DNA of 64,000 nt from Rana temporaria (taxonomy: Eukaryota > Chordata > Amphibia > Anura > Ranidae). Shown here piece by piece: positions 10,821-21,149 of the stretch. Under the pieces are notes generated by a model. That model saw only the letters and a list, made by a program, of their open reading frames with translations, did no database searches and had not been told where the DNA came from. Location of the stretch: NCBI RefSeq assembly GCF_905171775.1, contig NC_053491.1, forward strand, positions 225,911,247 through 225,975,246, written 5' to 3'. Both the position numbers and the translations under genes were made by a program. The stretch's first letter is position 1. Each line of letters opens with the position of its first letter.

Positions 10821-11006
10821 TAAAAGTGGAAAACAAAACAAAAACAACTAGCATAAAAAACAGAGACACTAATGATGCAAAACCGAAATAGAGATGCAAT
10901 GGGCTGGCACGCAGAACATGAGCATGTAAATGCACACTCTATGAGGTGGAGTCTGAAGTTGAAAGGTAAAAAAAAAAAAAAACAAAAAAAAAAAAAAAAA
11001 AAAAAA
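10605..11006 (+). other. L1 3' UTR, first A-tail, candidate transduced segment and second A-tail
   Basis: The 3' UTR (10605-10780) has a G-run at 10664-10678, a usual feature of L1 3' ends. (AT)n then TAATAATAAA leads into a first A-tract (10788-10818). About 150 bp of ordinary sequence (10819-10968) follow, then a second, longer A-tract (10969-11010). The 14-bp target duplication follows the second tract, not the first, so the middle segment moved with the element. Confidence 0.6.
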
Positions 11007-11020
11007 AAAAGAAAAACGGT
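11007..11020 (+). repeat. 3' copy of the L1 target-site duplication
   Basis: AAAAGAAAAACGGT repeats 3528-3541. The left four A merge with the A-tail, so the fully diagnostic part is GAAAAACGGT (10 bp). Confidence 0.7.
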
Positions 11021-11441
11021 AACTTCAGACTAAAATAACCTCATAATTGGACAATCCAAAATGAAATGCACCAATCTGAGATTTTTAACATACCAGTATT
11101 TAATTAACACATTTTATCTACATAAGATGGAGTATATTCTGTATTAGTATCCCACTTTGTATGAGCCATACTTGTGATAATGTTAGTATCAAGATATGTA
11201 TGAATTACTTGATTGTACCCTCAGTCAGAGAAGAGAAATCCTCCCTTAGATCACCAAAGATCTTACAGACAGGAGAGGAAAGAGACCCCCATGGGACTGA
11301 TATAATGAAAATATAGTGGGGGAAAAAGCAGAGCTGTTTACTTCAATCATCTAATTATGTGCAAGACAAAATACTGCAATATATTTCTTTGATAGACTAA
11401 CCCTAAGAGTCATTATATGGCTTTATATGGTTATTGTTTAT
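11021..11441. other. Unannotated AT-rich stretch
   Basis: No ORF, inverted ends or shared repeat words recognised; it is the original 3' flank of the L1 insertion site. Confidence 0.5.
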
Positions 11442-11991
11442 TGCCTCATACACGCAACCATTTTTCTCGGTAGGAAAAAAAACGAAGTTTTTCCCGACGT
11501 GATTCCTCTCCAGCCTTACTTGCATACACACGTTCATGCAAAAAAACGTCTGACCAAAGCGCGGTGACGCACAACACGTACGACGGGACTATAAAGGGGA
11601 AGTTACTTTCAAATTGTGCCACCCTTTGGGCTGCCTTTGCTGATCCTCTTGTTAGTAAAGGTTTGGTGAGAGACGATTCGCGCTTTTCAGTTTCCGTGCT
11701 TTTCAGTCTGTTACAGCTTGACGAATGTGATATCTCCATTACAAACGCTAGTTTTACAAGAACATGCACTTTATTTCCCCTCGTAAAAGCATACACACGT
11801 ATGACCGTTTTTCGCAACGAGAAAAAGACTGACGGGAAACACGACGAGAAAAATAAGAGCTGGATTCAATTTTTTTGTGGGCAGTTTTTTCGTCGAGAAA
11901 ACTGCTAGGGAGCATACACACGACCAGTTTTCACGACCAATATAAAAAATGTCAGTTTCTCGTCGTGAAAAACGGTCGTGTGTACAAGGCA
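11442..11991. mobile_element. Diverged family A MITE
   Basis: Ends TGCCTCATACACGCAACC and GGTCGTGTGTACAAGGCA are imperfect inverted repeats of the family A type, with TAT on both sides. The interior shares TCTGTTACAGCTTGACGAATG and CTCCATTACAAACGCTA with the copy at 32686-33282, in the same orientation. Older than the other A copies, judging by divergence. Confidence 0.65.
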
Positions 11992-12364
11992 TATGAGTTT
12001 GTTTTTTCTTAATGGGTATGCATATGCTTTCAAGTGTATCAGTGATTACCATGTAGACAACAATGCAGCAGGTGGAAAATAACATACTGGCTATATGGAC
12101 GGTATTTGCATCTACACACAGAGGATATAATAGACAATGAATGAGGAAAACAGGACAAGCTGCTACTATCTGTTGTTATTTGCCATGTACATAGATGATG
12201 AAACCTACATAATAAGCAATAGATATTTACTTATTTCGCCAAGTTGTAGCTGGATGTACTGTTAGCCAATAAAATATAGATTTGCTTGGCTCTACCCTCT
12301 ATCTTACAATAAAGAATAAACTTGTTGTTTGGGAGATTTGTGATGGCAATGAGATATGTACACA
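11992..12364. other. Unannotated stretch
   Basis: No coding signal or repeat recognised. Confidence 0.4.
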
Positions 12365-14182
12365 GGGCCAGATTCACGTAGAATTCACAAAGCACTTGCC
12401 TGTAAACTTGCGGCGGCGTAACGTAAATCTGTCTGGCGCAAGCCCGCCTAATTCAAATGGGGCGTGTATCATTTAATTTAGGCGCGTTCTCGCGCCGAAC
12501 GTACTGCGCATGCTCCGTTTTGTAATTTCCCGCCGTGCTTTGCGCAGCGACGTGCGTAACGTCCTTTCCTATTCCCGTACGACTTACGCAAAAAAAAATC
12601 AAAATTTGACGCGGGAACGACGGCCATACTTTAACCACTTCCAGACCTTAGGTGTTTTTCAGATTCGGTGTTTGCAAGACTAAAACATTTTTTTCTGCTA
12701 GAAAATTACTTAAAACCCCCAAACATTATATATTTTTTTTTCTAACACCCTAGAGAATAAAATAGTGGTCATTCCAATACTTTTTGTCACACCGTATTTG
12801 CGCAGCGGTCTTACAAGCGCACTTTTTTTGGAAAAAATTCACTTTTTTGAATTAAAAAATAAGACAACAATAAATTTGGCCCAATTGTTTTATATATTTT
12901 GAAAGATAATGTTACGCCGAGTAAAATGATGCCCAACATGTCACGCTTAAAAATTGCGCCCGCTCGTGGCATGGCGTCAAACTTTTACCCTTAAAAATCT
13001 TGATAGGCGACGTTTAAAAAATTCTACAGGTTGCATTTTTTGAGTTACAGAGTAGGCCTAAGGCTAAAATTATTGCTCTCGCTCTAACGATCGCGGCGAT
13101 ACCTCACTTGTGTGGTTTGAATACCGTTTTCATATGTCGGCGCTACTCGCGTATGCGTTCGCTTCTACGCACGAGCTCGTCGGGACGGGGCGCTTTAAAA
13201 AAATTTTTTTTTGCTTTTCGCATTTATTTTTATTTATTTTAGAATTTTTAACACTGAAAAAAAAAAAAAAAAAAAATTATCACTTTTATTCCTATTACAA
13301 GGAATGTAAACATCCCTTGTAATAGAAAAAAGCATGACAGGTCCTCTTAAATATGAGATCTGGGGTCAAAAAGACCTCAGATCTCATATTTGGGCTTAAA
13401 TGCAAAAAATAGAAAAAAAATAAAAAATGTCATTTTTTCAAATGACCAAAAAAAAAATTTGTCTCTTTAAGAGGCTGGGCGGGACTGACGTTTTGACATC
13501 ACTTCCGCCCAGCCGAGCTATGGGGACGGGCGAAGGAGATTTTTCCTTCAGTCCCGTCCCCGCTCACCAGCCGACAGCATCCGATCGCCTCCGCCGCTAC
13601 CGACGGCTCCGGTAAGCGGCGGAGGGCACGGGAGAGCGGCGGGAGGGGGGGGGGCCCCTCTCCCGCCACCGATAACGGCGATCTCGCGGTGAATCCGCCG
13701 CGGAGACCGCCATTATCGGATTCCAGACCGCGCACCCTAAAGATGGATACCTCGGTTGTGACAGCAGCTGCTGCCGTTACCGAGATATCCGTCTTTAAAA
13801 ATAGGACGTACATCGTCGTGCGCAGGTCTGGAAGTGGTTAACATGGCTAGTCTAAATATAAGCCATTGAAATGGCATGCGTAACTTTACGACGGCAAAAG
13901 CCGACGTAAGAGAATGCGACGAGCGCGCGTAGCTTCGTGGATCGCCGTAAACAGCTAATTAGCATACCCAACGCGGAAAACGACGCAAACTCCACCCAGC
14001 GGGCGCCGAAGTATTGCATCCTAAGATCCGAAGGCGTACAAAGCCGTACGCCTGTCGGATCTTAGCCAAATGCCGTTGTATCTTTGTTTGAGAATTCAAA
14101 ATAAAGATACAACGCGGCAAATTTGAAAGTACGCTGGCGTATCAATAGATACGCAGGCGTACTCTCACTGTGAATCTGGCCC
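12365..14182. mobile_element. Family D MITE split by a nested piggyBac-like element
   Basis: Ends GGGCCAGATTCACGTAGAA and CTGTGAATCTGGCCC. Outer halves are 12365-12630 and 13842-14182, rich in CpG and CGTAC/GTACG words; CCTAAGATCCGA near the right recurs in other D copies. Flanking triplets are ACA and ATA, a possible 3-bp duplication with one change. The centre is occupied by the TTAA element 12631-13841. Confidence 0.7.
12631..13841. mobile_element. piggyBac-like MITE P2 (CCACTTCCAGACC ends)
   Basis: TTAA at 12631-12634 and 13838-13841, with inverted ends CCACTTCCAGACC / GGTCTGGAAGTGG. 1.2 kb, no transposase ORF. The interior is AT-rich on the left. Near the centre is the hairpin AGATCTGGGGTCAAAAAGAC / AGGTCTTTTTGACCCCAGATC, and on the right is a CpG-rich hairpin block (13600-13720). 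Clearly younger than the surrounding D element it interrupts. Confidence 0.8.
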
Positions 14183-14329
14183 ATAGTTTCTTCTTTTAGG
14201 CTCCATGCACACTGGGCTTAAAAAAACTCCAGTTCCCCTGGCAGAGAAAAACGCTCATATAGAGCTCTTTGTGTACATTGCTTAGGCAAGTTTAGGAGAA
14301 TTTTTTTTCCCGGCCTTTAAACATTAAAC

Positions 14330-15211
14330 TTAACCACTTTAGCACCGGAAAAATTTGCAACCTTCCTGACCAGAGCACTTTTTGCGATTCGGCACTGCGT
14401 CGCTTTAACTGACAATTGCGACGTGGTACCCAAACAAAATTGACGTCCTTTTTTTCCCACAAATAGAGCTTTCTTTTGTTGGTATTTAATCACCTCTGCC
14501 GTTTTTATTTTTTGGGCTATAAACAAAAAAAGAGCGACTTTTTTGAAAAAAGGCTATATTTTTTACTGTTTGCTATATTAAATATCCCCAAAAAATATAT
14601 AAACATATTTTTTTTCTCAGTTTAGGCCGATATGTATTCTTCTACATATTTTGGTAAAAAAAATTGCAATAAGCGTATATTGATTGGTTTGCGTAAAAGT
14701 TATAGCGTCTACAAAATAGGGGATAGTTTTATGGCATTTTTATTATTATTAATTTTTTATTAGTAATGGCAGCGATCAGCGATTTTTATCATGACTGCGA
14801 TATTATGGCGGACACATCGGACACCTTTGACACTATTTTGGGACCATTGTCATTTATTCAGCGATCGGTGCTATAAAAATTCACTGATTACTGTAAATGA
14901 CACTGGCAGTGAAGGGGTTAACCACAAGGGGGCAAGGAAGGGGTTAAGTGTGTCCTAGTGAGTGATTCTAACTGTGTGGGGGCTGGGCTACGAGTGACAC
15001 GACAGTCATTACTGCTCCGATGACAGGGAGCAGTAGATCACTGTCCTGTTTACAAAGGCATCTCCCCGTTCTGCCTCTCCGTGACACAATTGCAGGACAT
15101 AAGCGGACATCGAGTCCGCTGGTCCCGCGGGCACAGCCATGGAGCATGCGGCAGGGGCATGCACACAACGGCAAATTCAAAGTAACGTACAGGTGGTTGG
15201 CAAGCGGTTAA
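14330..15211. mobile_element. piggyBac-like MITE P3
   Basis: TTAA at 14330-14333 and 15208-15211. Ends TTAACCACTTTAGCACC and GGTTGGCAAGCGGTTAA are imperfect inverted repeats related to P2. Interior is AT-rich left and moderately GC-rich right, without coding potential. Confidence 0.7.
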
Positions 15212-15295
15212 AAAATGCCTGTAATTGTCCTAATGTGCACAGACACATAGGATAACATTGAGCTGCTCCTACAGGAAGAAAAAGAAATGAGACAG

Positions 15296-16003
15296 ATCGC
15301 TGCTCCAGGTGGGTATAATAATCCACCAAAAAGGAAGGGCAGGGTGCTAGCTCTGGCTCGCAACCCTGAACATGTAGACCAAGGGCTAGATTCACATAGC
15401 CCGTACTAACTTTGCGGCGGCGTAGTGTATCGTCTTTACACTACGCCGCCGTAAGTTAGCGAGGCAAGTACATGATTCACATACTACTTGCCTGCTAATT
15501 TCGACGCGGTAATGGCGGCCATACTTTAACATTACTATTCCAACTATTTGATGGAATATCTTTAGGCCTGCTAATGCGTTACGTAAACGGCGTATCTGTA
15601 CTGCGTCGGCCGGGCGTACGTTCGTGAATAGGCATATCTAGTGATTTACATATTCTACGCCGACCGCAATGGAAGCGCCACCTAACGGCCAGCCTAAATA
15701 TTGCACCCTAAGATAGGACGGCGCAAGCCGTCGTATCTTAGATAGGTTTAAGTGTATCTCTGTTTGAGAATACACTTAAACTTAGGTCGGCGCAGATTCC
15801 GAGTTAGGTCGGCGTATCTACTGATACGCCGGCCTAACTCTATGTGAATCTAGCCCCAAGTGAGAAAAATTAGCTGCACACCAACATCGGTTCAACTGAT
15901 TTATTGAAAGACCTCGACCCTTTGTTTTAGTCCTGGTGGCAGTCTTTCTAAAAACCTGTTGGGCCGATGTTGGTGTGCAGCAAATTTTTCTCACTTGGTC
16001 TGC
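15296..16003. mobile_element. Family E hairpin element, split by a family D insertion
   Basis: GTGAGAAAAATTAGCTGCAC and its complement GTGCAGCAAATTTTTCTCAC form arms at 15860-15994. The left part (CCACCAAAAAGGAAGGGCAG, TCGCAACCCTGAACATGTAG) also occurs, in the other orientation, at 26152-26400. In that copy GTAGACCAAGTGAG is continuous; here it is broken by family D. Confidence 0.65.
15383..15856. mobile_element. Family D MITE with clean 3-bp CAA duplication
   Basis: Ends GGGCTAGATTCACATAG and CTATGTGAATCTAGCCC, 474 bp, CAA at 15380-15382 and 15857-15859. The undisturbed target at 26158 contains a single CAA (GACCAAGTGAG), confirming duplication on insertion. The interior is CpG-rich (CGGCGTAGTGTATCG). 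Confidence 0.85.
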
Positions 16004-16061
16004 AGGCAGTACACAAACCTCCTGTAGTAGCAGCGATTTTTAAGCCAGTGTGCATGAAGCC

Positions 16062-16554
16062 TTAAGAACGTTAGAATGTGCTTTGCATCAGTTAAGCAGT
16101 TAAGTGGCTAGTCTTCTGGTTCCTTTTGGTCCTCCTCACCATAAGCTGTCTGGTTTCACCTACTTAATGCTGTTTCTGCAATTCGGGGTGCCAAGCCCAC
16201 AAAGCTAAGCTGTATATAAAGGGTTTACTCATTAAGGTATATCACAATGCTAACACATTGTTCTATGAAATCTTTCAGCTCCACCTATTTCTCAGTTTTC
16301 TATAAATGTGCAAATTATATAGGAAACGTATAATGCTAAAGGGCATATTCTAAATTGTAACATTATATATATATATATATATCTCTAGAAAGTGTTTGTA
16401 ATATTGTGAAAACAATATAGAACTAGGTTCATTTCAGTGCAAGGAAGGAAATCTAACAGCTCTGTCTTCAGACATTCACAGCAAATGAGAGGGTTGATTT
16501 ATATAATCCCTTGTACAGTGTCATTTGTATTCCACCTCCCAAGTGAGACTAGTA
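16062..16554. other. Unannotated stretch with a short (TA)n
   Basis: No gene seen; a dinucleotide TA run lies at about 16365-16382. Confidence 0.4.
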
Positions 16555-16772
16555 CAGCAAAACCTTGGTTTGAGAGTAACTTGGTTTGAGAGCATTTTGA
16601 AAGACAAGCAAAATGTTTTAATACATGTTGCCTTGATATACAAGCGATGTCTTGATATAAGAGTAGCGTCATGTCACAACTGAGTATAAAAAAGAAGAGA
16701 GGAGCCTCTAAGTGTAGCAATATGGTTACATTTAATGAAGGTACAACATTTAGCAACTTATTGCTACACTTA

Positions 16773-17250
16773 GGCCCCGTACACACGACTGAACATGTCT
16801 GCTGAAACTGGTCCGCGGACCAGTTTCAGCAGACATGTTCGGTCGTGTGTAGGCCCGAGCAGACAGGATTCCAGCATACATTTGCCCGCCGGGCCTTTTT
16901 CCAGCGGGCAAATATTTCCAGACTTGTTTTAAAACAGCCCGCTGGAATCCTGTCCCCTCGGACATGTTCGGTCGTCTGTACAGACCTACCTGTACAGACA
17001 TGTCCGAGCGCCCGCCATCCCTCGCATGCGTCGAATGACTTCGACGCATGCGTGGAAGCATTGAACTGGCAGGGCCGCCCACGTCATCGTCGCGGCGACG
17101 GCACGGACACGCCCCGCGTATTGTTTACGTGCGGATTTCTGTATGATGGTGAGTACAGCCACCATACAGAAATCCCCGGGCATACATGTACGGTGAAAAC
17201 GGTCCGGCGGACCGGTTTCATCGTACATGTATGCTCGTCTGTACGCGGCC
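16773..17250. mobile_element. CpG-rich Harbinger-like MITE related to family A
   Basis: Ends GGCCCCGTACACACGACTG and GTCTGTACGCGGCC, 478 bp, preceded by TTA (16770-16772) and followed by TGA (17251-17253). The interior holds nested perfect hairpins such as CATGTCTGCTGAAACTGGTC with its complement, and a TCGCATGCGTCG segment. Confidence 0.7.
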
Positions 17251-17253
17251 TGA

Positions 17254-17523
17254 GGCCCCGTACACACGACCAGTTTCCTCGGCAGAATTCAGCTTCCGAC
17301 CGAGTTTCTGGCTGAATTCTGTCGAGAAACCCGGCCGTGTGTACACTTTCGGCCAAGGAAGCCGACGAGGACCTCGGCGAGGAAATAGAGAACATGTTCT
17401 CTATTTCCTCGTTGTTCTATGGGAGCTCTCGGCCCGCCGAGGTCCTCGGCGGCTCCAGGACTGAACTGGCCGAGGAACTCGATGTGTTTGGCACGTCGAG
17501 TTCCTCGGCCGTGTGTATGGGCC
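17254..17523. mobile_element. Family A2 MITE (270 bp)
   Basis: Ends GGCCCCGTACACACGACC and CGGCCGTGTGTATGGGCC, followed by TTA (17524-17526). Same length class as 31608-31876 and 48454-48722 (269 bp each). Contains a GAGAACATGTTCTC palindrome at its centre. Confidence 0.8.
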
Positions 17524-17621
17524 TTAGAGGTGCCTGTAAAAAAAATACTTTGATATACAAGTGCTTTGGATAACAAGCATATTTCTGGAACAAATTATGC
17601 TCGCAGACCAAGGTTTTCCTT

Positions 17622-17978
17622 AATCTGATTTGTTTGTAATGGGTATATGAAAAAGGAACAGCTTTATTGGCAGAATAAATGATTGTGTTATACCTTCCCA
17701 TCGTGATCACGTACTTAATTGTATTTAATTGTAAATAAACACAATAAGACGGAGAAACCATATATCGCCTTTATATCATGCAGCACAGTTTATATCAGGG
17801 TCCAATTTTTTGTTTTTGTCCAGAAAATAAAAACTTAAAGCCTGAATTCTGATTGATTCTTGCTGAGTTGGTCAAAATTTGAGATGCCGCTATCAACATC
17901 ATCAGGCTTGAGGAAATTAGATCATTTAATTGAATTTTGCTGAGATAGTTGGGTGGGAAATTGAAAGCCAAACAGTGG
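17622..17978. other. Unannotated AT-rich stretch
   Basis: No gene or recognised repeat. Confidence 0.4.
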
Positions 17979-18480
17979 AGTTGACTTACTAAAGCTGGAG
18001 AGTGTAAAATATGGGGCAGCTATGCATAGAAACCAATCAGCTTCCAGGTTGAAGCCCAGGTTCACACCGGGCTGCGGGAGTGAAGCCGCGCGAGTTCAGC
18101 TGAACTTGCATGATTTCACTCCCGCTGGCAGTCCCGATTTCGGCCGCGACTTCAGAGACATCTGTGCAGGTTTCTGCTCAGATGTCAATGTAAATCGCGG
18201 CCCGAAATCGCAAAAAGTAGTACAGGAACTACTTTTTGAAATCGGTGCTGCGCCGCAGATGCGGCGTCGCACTGATTAGGATGGTGCCATTGCCGACAAT
18301 TGCCATTAAATGCCGCCGATTTAAGATGCGATTTGACATCTCAAATCGCATCTCAAATCGTACCAGTGTGAACCAGGCCTTATTGTCACAACCTAATTGA
18401 ACAAGCTGAAGTTAGAAGCTGATTGGGTACCATGCACAGCTGCACCAGATTTTTCACTCTTCAGTTTTAATAAATCAACA
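17979..18480. mobile_element. Family F palindrome split by a family G MITE
   Basis: GTTGACTTACTAAAGCTGG at the left and CAGTTTTAATAAATCAAC at the right are the family F ends. The two halves (17979-18053 and 18380-18480) are continuous in other copies. Confidence 0.65.
18054..18379. mobile_element. Family G MITE inside family F
   Basis: Ends GCCCAGGTTCACACCGGG and ACCAGTGTGAACCAGGCC. 326 bp, with self-complementary pieces around CGGCCGCGACTTCAGAGAC and AGTAGTACAGGAACTACTT. Confidence 0.65.
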
Positions 18481-19210
18481 TCGGTGTCTGCATCCAATAT
18501 GATGCAAGCACTTTTTGGGTATTCTGACAGTTCCGTCTGCCAGCTCTCAGAATACACTAGCTGGCAGGGGAGATTCATCCATCCAGGTGGTTAAGCATTG
18601 ATGGAGGAATCTATGCATCTATGTTAAGTTTTAATTTTATATTACAGTATTGTTTAGTTGTCTTTTAGTTCATTTTAGTTTTCTTTTTAGTTAATTATTA
18701 TGACACAAACCTATAACATTTACTAAACAAGCATATTTCCCATAGCCCAATACAAATATAATTGCTCCAAATATTCAGTCCTATGCAGGTGAAACTGCAC
18801 TTTATCCCGTATATGATTGCATTCTGAAGTAAACACAGCTTCATTGGGCTACATGAGAAAATAGCAACTGTACTGCAAGGATAATTGCAGAGGCCTATTC
18901 ACACGTGTCTGTTTTGATGCAGCAAAACTCTTGTATTTTGCTGCATGAAAATTCATGTCAAGTAGGAATCCCATTCTTCCCTATGTGGCTGGTTCACGTC
19001 TTATGCAATTTAGTGTGAAAGACAAAAAGAAACTCTATAGACCCTTTTACACCTAAACATGAGTGTTACCATGTGCTCTGCATGCACACATAATAGTGTA
19101 AATCCAAATAAAACGCACACTAGAAGAATATCTTCTCCATGATATCCTGTTACAAGTGTGCTTTGTTAAAAGACTCTATCATTCTAAGGCTTATATTATC
19201 AAAGATACCA
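18481..19210. other. Unannotated AT-rich stretch
   Basis: No ORF of interest; nothing recognised. Confidence 0.4.
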
Positions 19211-19391
19211 TGTGGTTTATTTACTAGAGCTGGAGAGTGCAAAATCAGACTCACTTCTGCATAGAAACCAAATTAGAGTCTAACCTCAATTTGATCAATT
19301 AAACTTTGTCAATAAAACCTGGAACCTAATTGGTTTATGTGCAGAAGCGAGCCAGGTTTTGCACTCTCCACCTTCAGTAAATAAACCCCAT
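19211..19391. mobile_element. Family F palindrome, intact copy
   Basis: TTTATTTACTAGAGCTGGAG at the left pairs with CTCCACCTTCAGTAAATAAA at the right; arms of about 80 bp fold back. Confidence 0.7.
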
Positions 19392-19477
19392 GTGAAAGGT
19401 ACACTAAATTCTAGAATTCATTATTGATATCACTACATTACCTCTACTGCGTTTTAATAAAAAATCCTTTAGTTTTG

Positions 19478-19744
19478 TTAGGGAACTTTCACACGGGGCG
19501 GATCAGTAATGATCCGCCTCCGTGTGTCCGTAAGCTCGGCGGGGATCCGCAGACGGAGGAAAAAAAAGGACATTCTTCCGTCTGCAAAATCGGATCTTTG
19601 CAGAGGCGGGTGATTACGGGTGTCAGCGGATGTTTATCCGCTGACACCCGCAATCACATAGGGACCAATGTATGTCCCTTTTTCAACCGCAAACGGATGG
19701 ATGAAAAAGCGGACATACGGTCCGCACGTCTGAAAGGGCCCTAA
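19478..19744. mobile_element. MITE with TTAGGG..CTTTCACAC ends
   Basis: TTAGGGAACTTTCACACGG and GTCTGAAAGGGCCCTAA are imperfect inverted ends. The interior is built of CGGAT/ATCCG words, including GGTGTCAGCGGATGTTTATC and its complement. Confidence 0.65.
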
Positions 19745-19889
19745 CTGCCCTGGACAGGCATGCCAGACTCTAAAATGTATTGGACACAACGACAAATCAA
19801 CAGCATGAACAAGCTGCTAACAAAGTAATATTTAATTTATGTACTTAAATGACCACCATGGCAAAAAGACTGATTGCTGGTAACCTATG

Positions 19890-20167
19890 CATAGGCATGC
19901 GCAAGGGGGTGTGCCGGGTGTCCCTGGGCACACCTTAATCACTTTGTGAGCGTTAGAATTAGTAACTCCTCCGCTCTCAAAAAAGCATTGTGAAAAAGGT
20001 AAAAAAAAATCGAATAAAATTTTAACAAATAATAACAAAAATGTACAAATAATAAAAAATTTAAAACAAAAAGTTCTGTGTGTGTGTGTGTGTGTATAGG
20101 TGTATATACTGTATATACCTATACACACACACGCATGTGTGTTTGAGCATTAGAGTGCACACCTAAG
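19890..20167. mobile_element. hAT-type MITE with 8-bp duplication AACCTATG
   Basis: AACCTATG is present at 19882-19889 and 20168-20175. The left end CATAGGCATGCGCAAGGGGG and the segment CTGGGCACACCTTAATCAC resemble the hAT insertion at 27636-28090. The right end is CACACCTAAG. A (TG)n run at about 20073-20095 lies inside. Confidence 0.7.
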
Positions 20168-20398
20168 AACCTATGGTTTCAAAAACATGCAATGATAGTT
20201 TTTAGTATAAAAGTGTCTAAAAGTGGTTGTAAACCCACTTGCACCTATAATAAGGCTTACCTGTATGTACTGTAAGTATCTCCTAAACTTGCACGGTTTA
20301 GGAGATATTTACCATATACGCTTGCGCCGATGTCATCAGTGCATGTGCACTGAAGAAACGGCTTGCTTGTTTCCTTTCTTCTTGTTCCCATCTCCTGC

Positions 20399-21149
20399 AG
20401 CATGCCTGCAGTCTCTGACCATCTTGTGTATCATAGCTGTGGCTTCTGACCATCTCTTGTATCATGTCCACAGTCTCTGGCCATCTTTTGTATCCTGTCT
20501 GCAGTCTCTGACCATCTCTTGTATAATGTCCACAGTCTCTAACCATCTCTTCTATCATGTCCGCAGTCTCTGTCCATCTCTTCTATCATGTCCGCAGTCT
20601 CTGACCATCTCTTCCTTCCATCATGTCCGCAGTCTCTGACCATCTCTTGCATCATGTCTGCAGTCTCTGACCATCTCTTGGGTCATATCTGTGGCTTCTG
20701 ACCATCTATTGTATCACGTCTGCAGTCTCTGACCATCTCTTCTATCGTGTCTGCAATCTCTGACCATCTCTTCTATCATGTCTACAGTCTCTGACTATCG
20801 CTTGTATCATGTCTGCAGTCTCTAACCATCTCCTGTATCATGTCTGCAGTCTCTGACTATCGCTTGTATCATGTCTGCAGTCTCTAAACAGCTCCTGTAT
20901 CATGTCTGCAGTCTCTGACCATCTCTTGTATCATGTCCACAGTCTCTAAACATCTCCTGTACCATGCCTGCGGTTTCTTACCATTCCCTGAATTATATCC
21001 AGTGTCTGTCCATTTCTTGTATCTTGTCCGTGACAGTCTCTTGTCTTCTGTCTGCAGTCTCTGATCTTCTCCTGTATTATGTCCACAGGCAATGACTATC
21101 TCTTGTATCATGACCATAATCTTTGACTATATCTGCTGTCTCTGACACT
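20399..21149. repeat. 31-bp minisatellite, about 24 units
   Basis: Unit ATCATGTCTGCAGTCTCTGA + CCATCTCTTGT (31 bp), repeated about 24 times with 5-30% change. The last five units are irregular in length. Because 31 is not a multiple of 3, any frame through it shifts, so the open frames here are not a repeat protein. There are no unique spacers. Confidence 0.9.

Larger units (their letters stand above)
3542..11006 (+). mobile_element. Full-length L1-clade LINE with intact ORF1 and ORF2
   Basis: About 7.46 kb bounded by a 14-bp direct repeat. Order: GC-rich 5' leader, ORF1 (5374-6381), G/C-rich spacer, ORF2 (6798-10604), short 3' UTR, two A-tracts. Both ORFs are uninterrupted and keep catalytic motifs, so the insertion looks young and may be retrotransposition-competent. 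ORF order and domain content are those of vertebrate L1; Tx1-group affinity is possible but was not tested. Confidence 0.85.
14199..16061. mobile_element. Harbinger-like MITE enlarged by three nested insertions
   Basis: Outer ends GGCTCCATGCACACTGGGCTTA and TAAGCCAGTGTGCATGAAGCC with TTA at 14196-14198 and 16062-16064. The element's own sequence is only about 14199-14329, 15212-15295 and 16004-16061; the rest is the P-type element, family E and family D described separately. Confidence 0.7.
16555..17619. mobile_element. mariner-type MITE split by two family A-related MITEs
   Basis: Left end CAGCAAAACCTTGGTTTGAG preceded by TA (16553-16554). Right end CTCGCAGACCAAGGTTTTCC at about 17600-17619. 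The 214-bp uninterrupted copy at 61448-61661 shows that 16555-16772 and 17527-17619 belong together. Confidence 0.75.

Noticed and set aside
20223..21117. Possible repeat protein or CRISPR-like array
   Set aside because: Unit of 31 bp shifts frame every copy and there are no unique spacers between repeats; a eukaryotic minisatellite fits.
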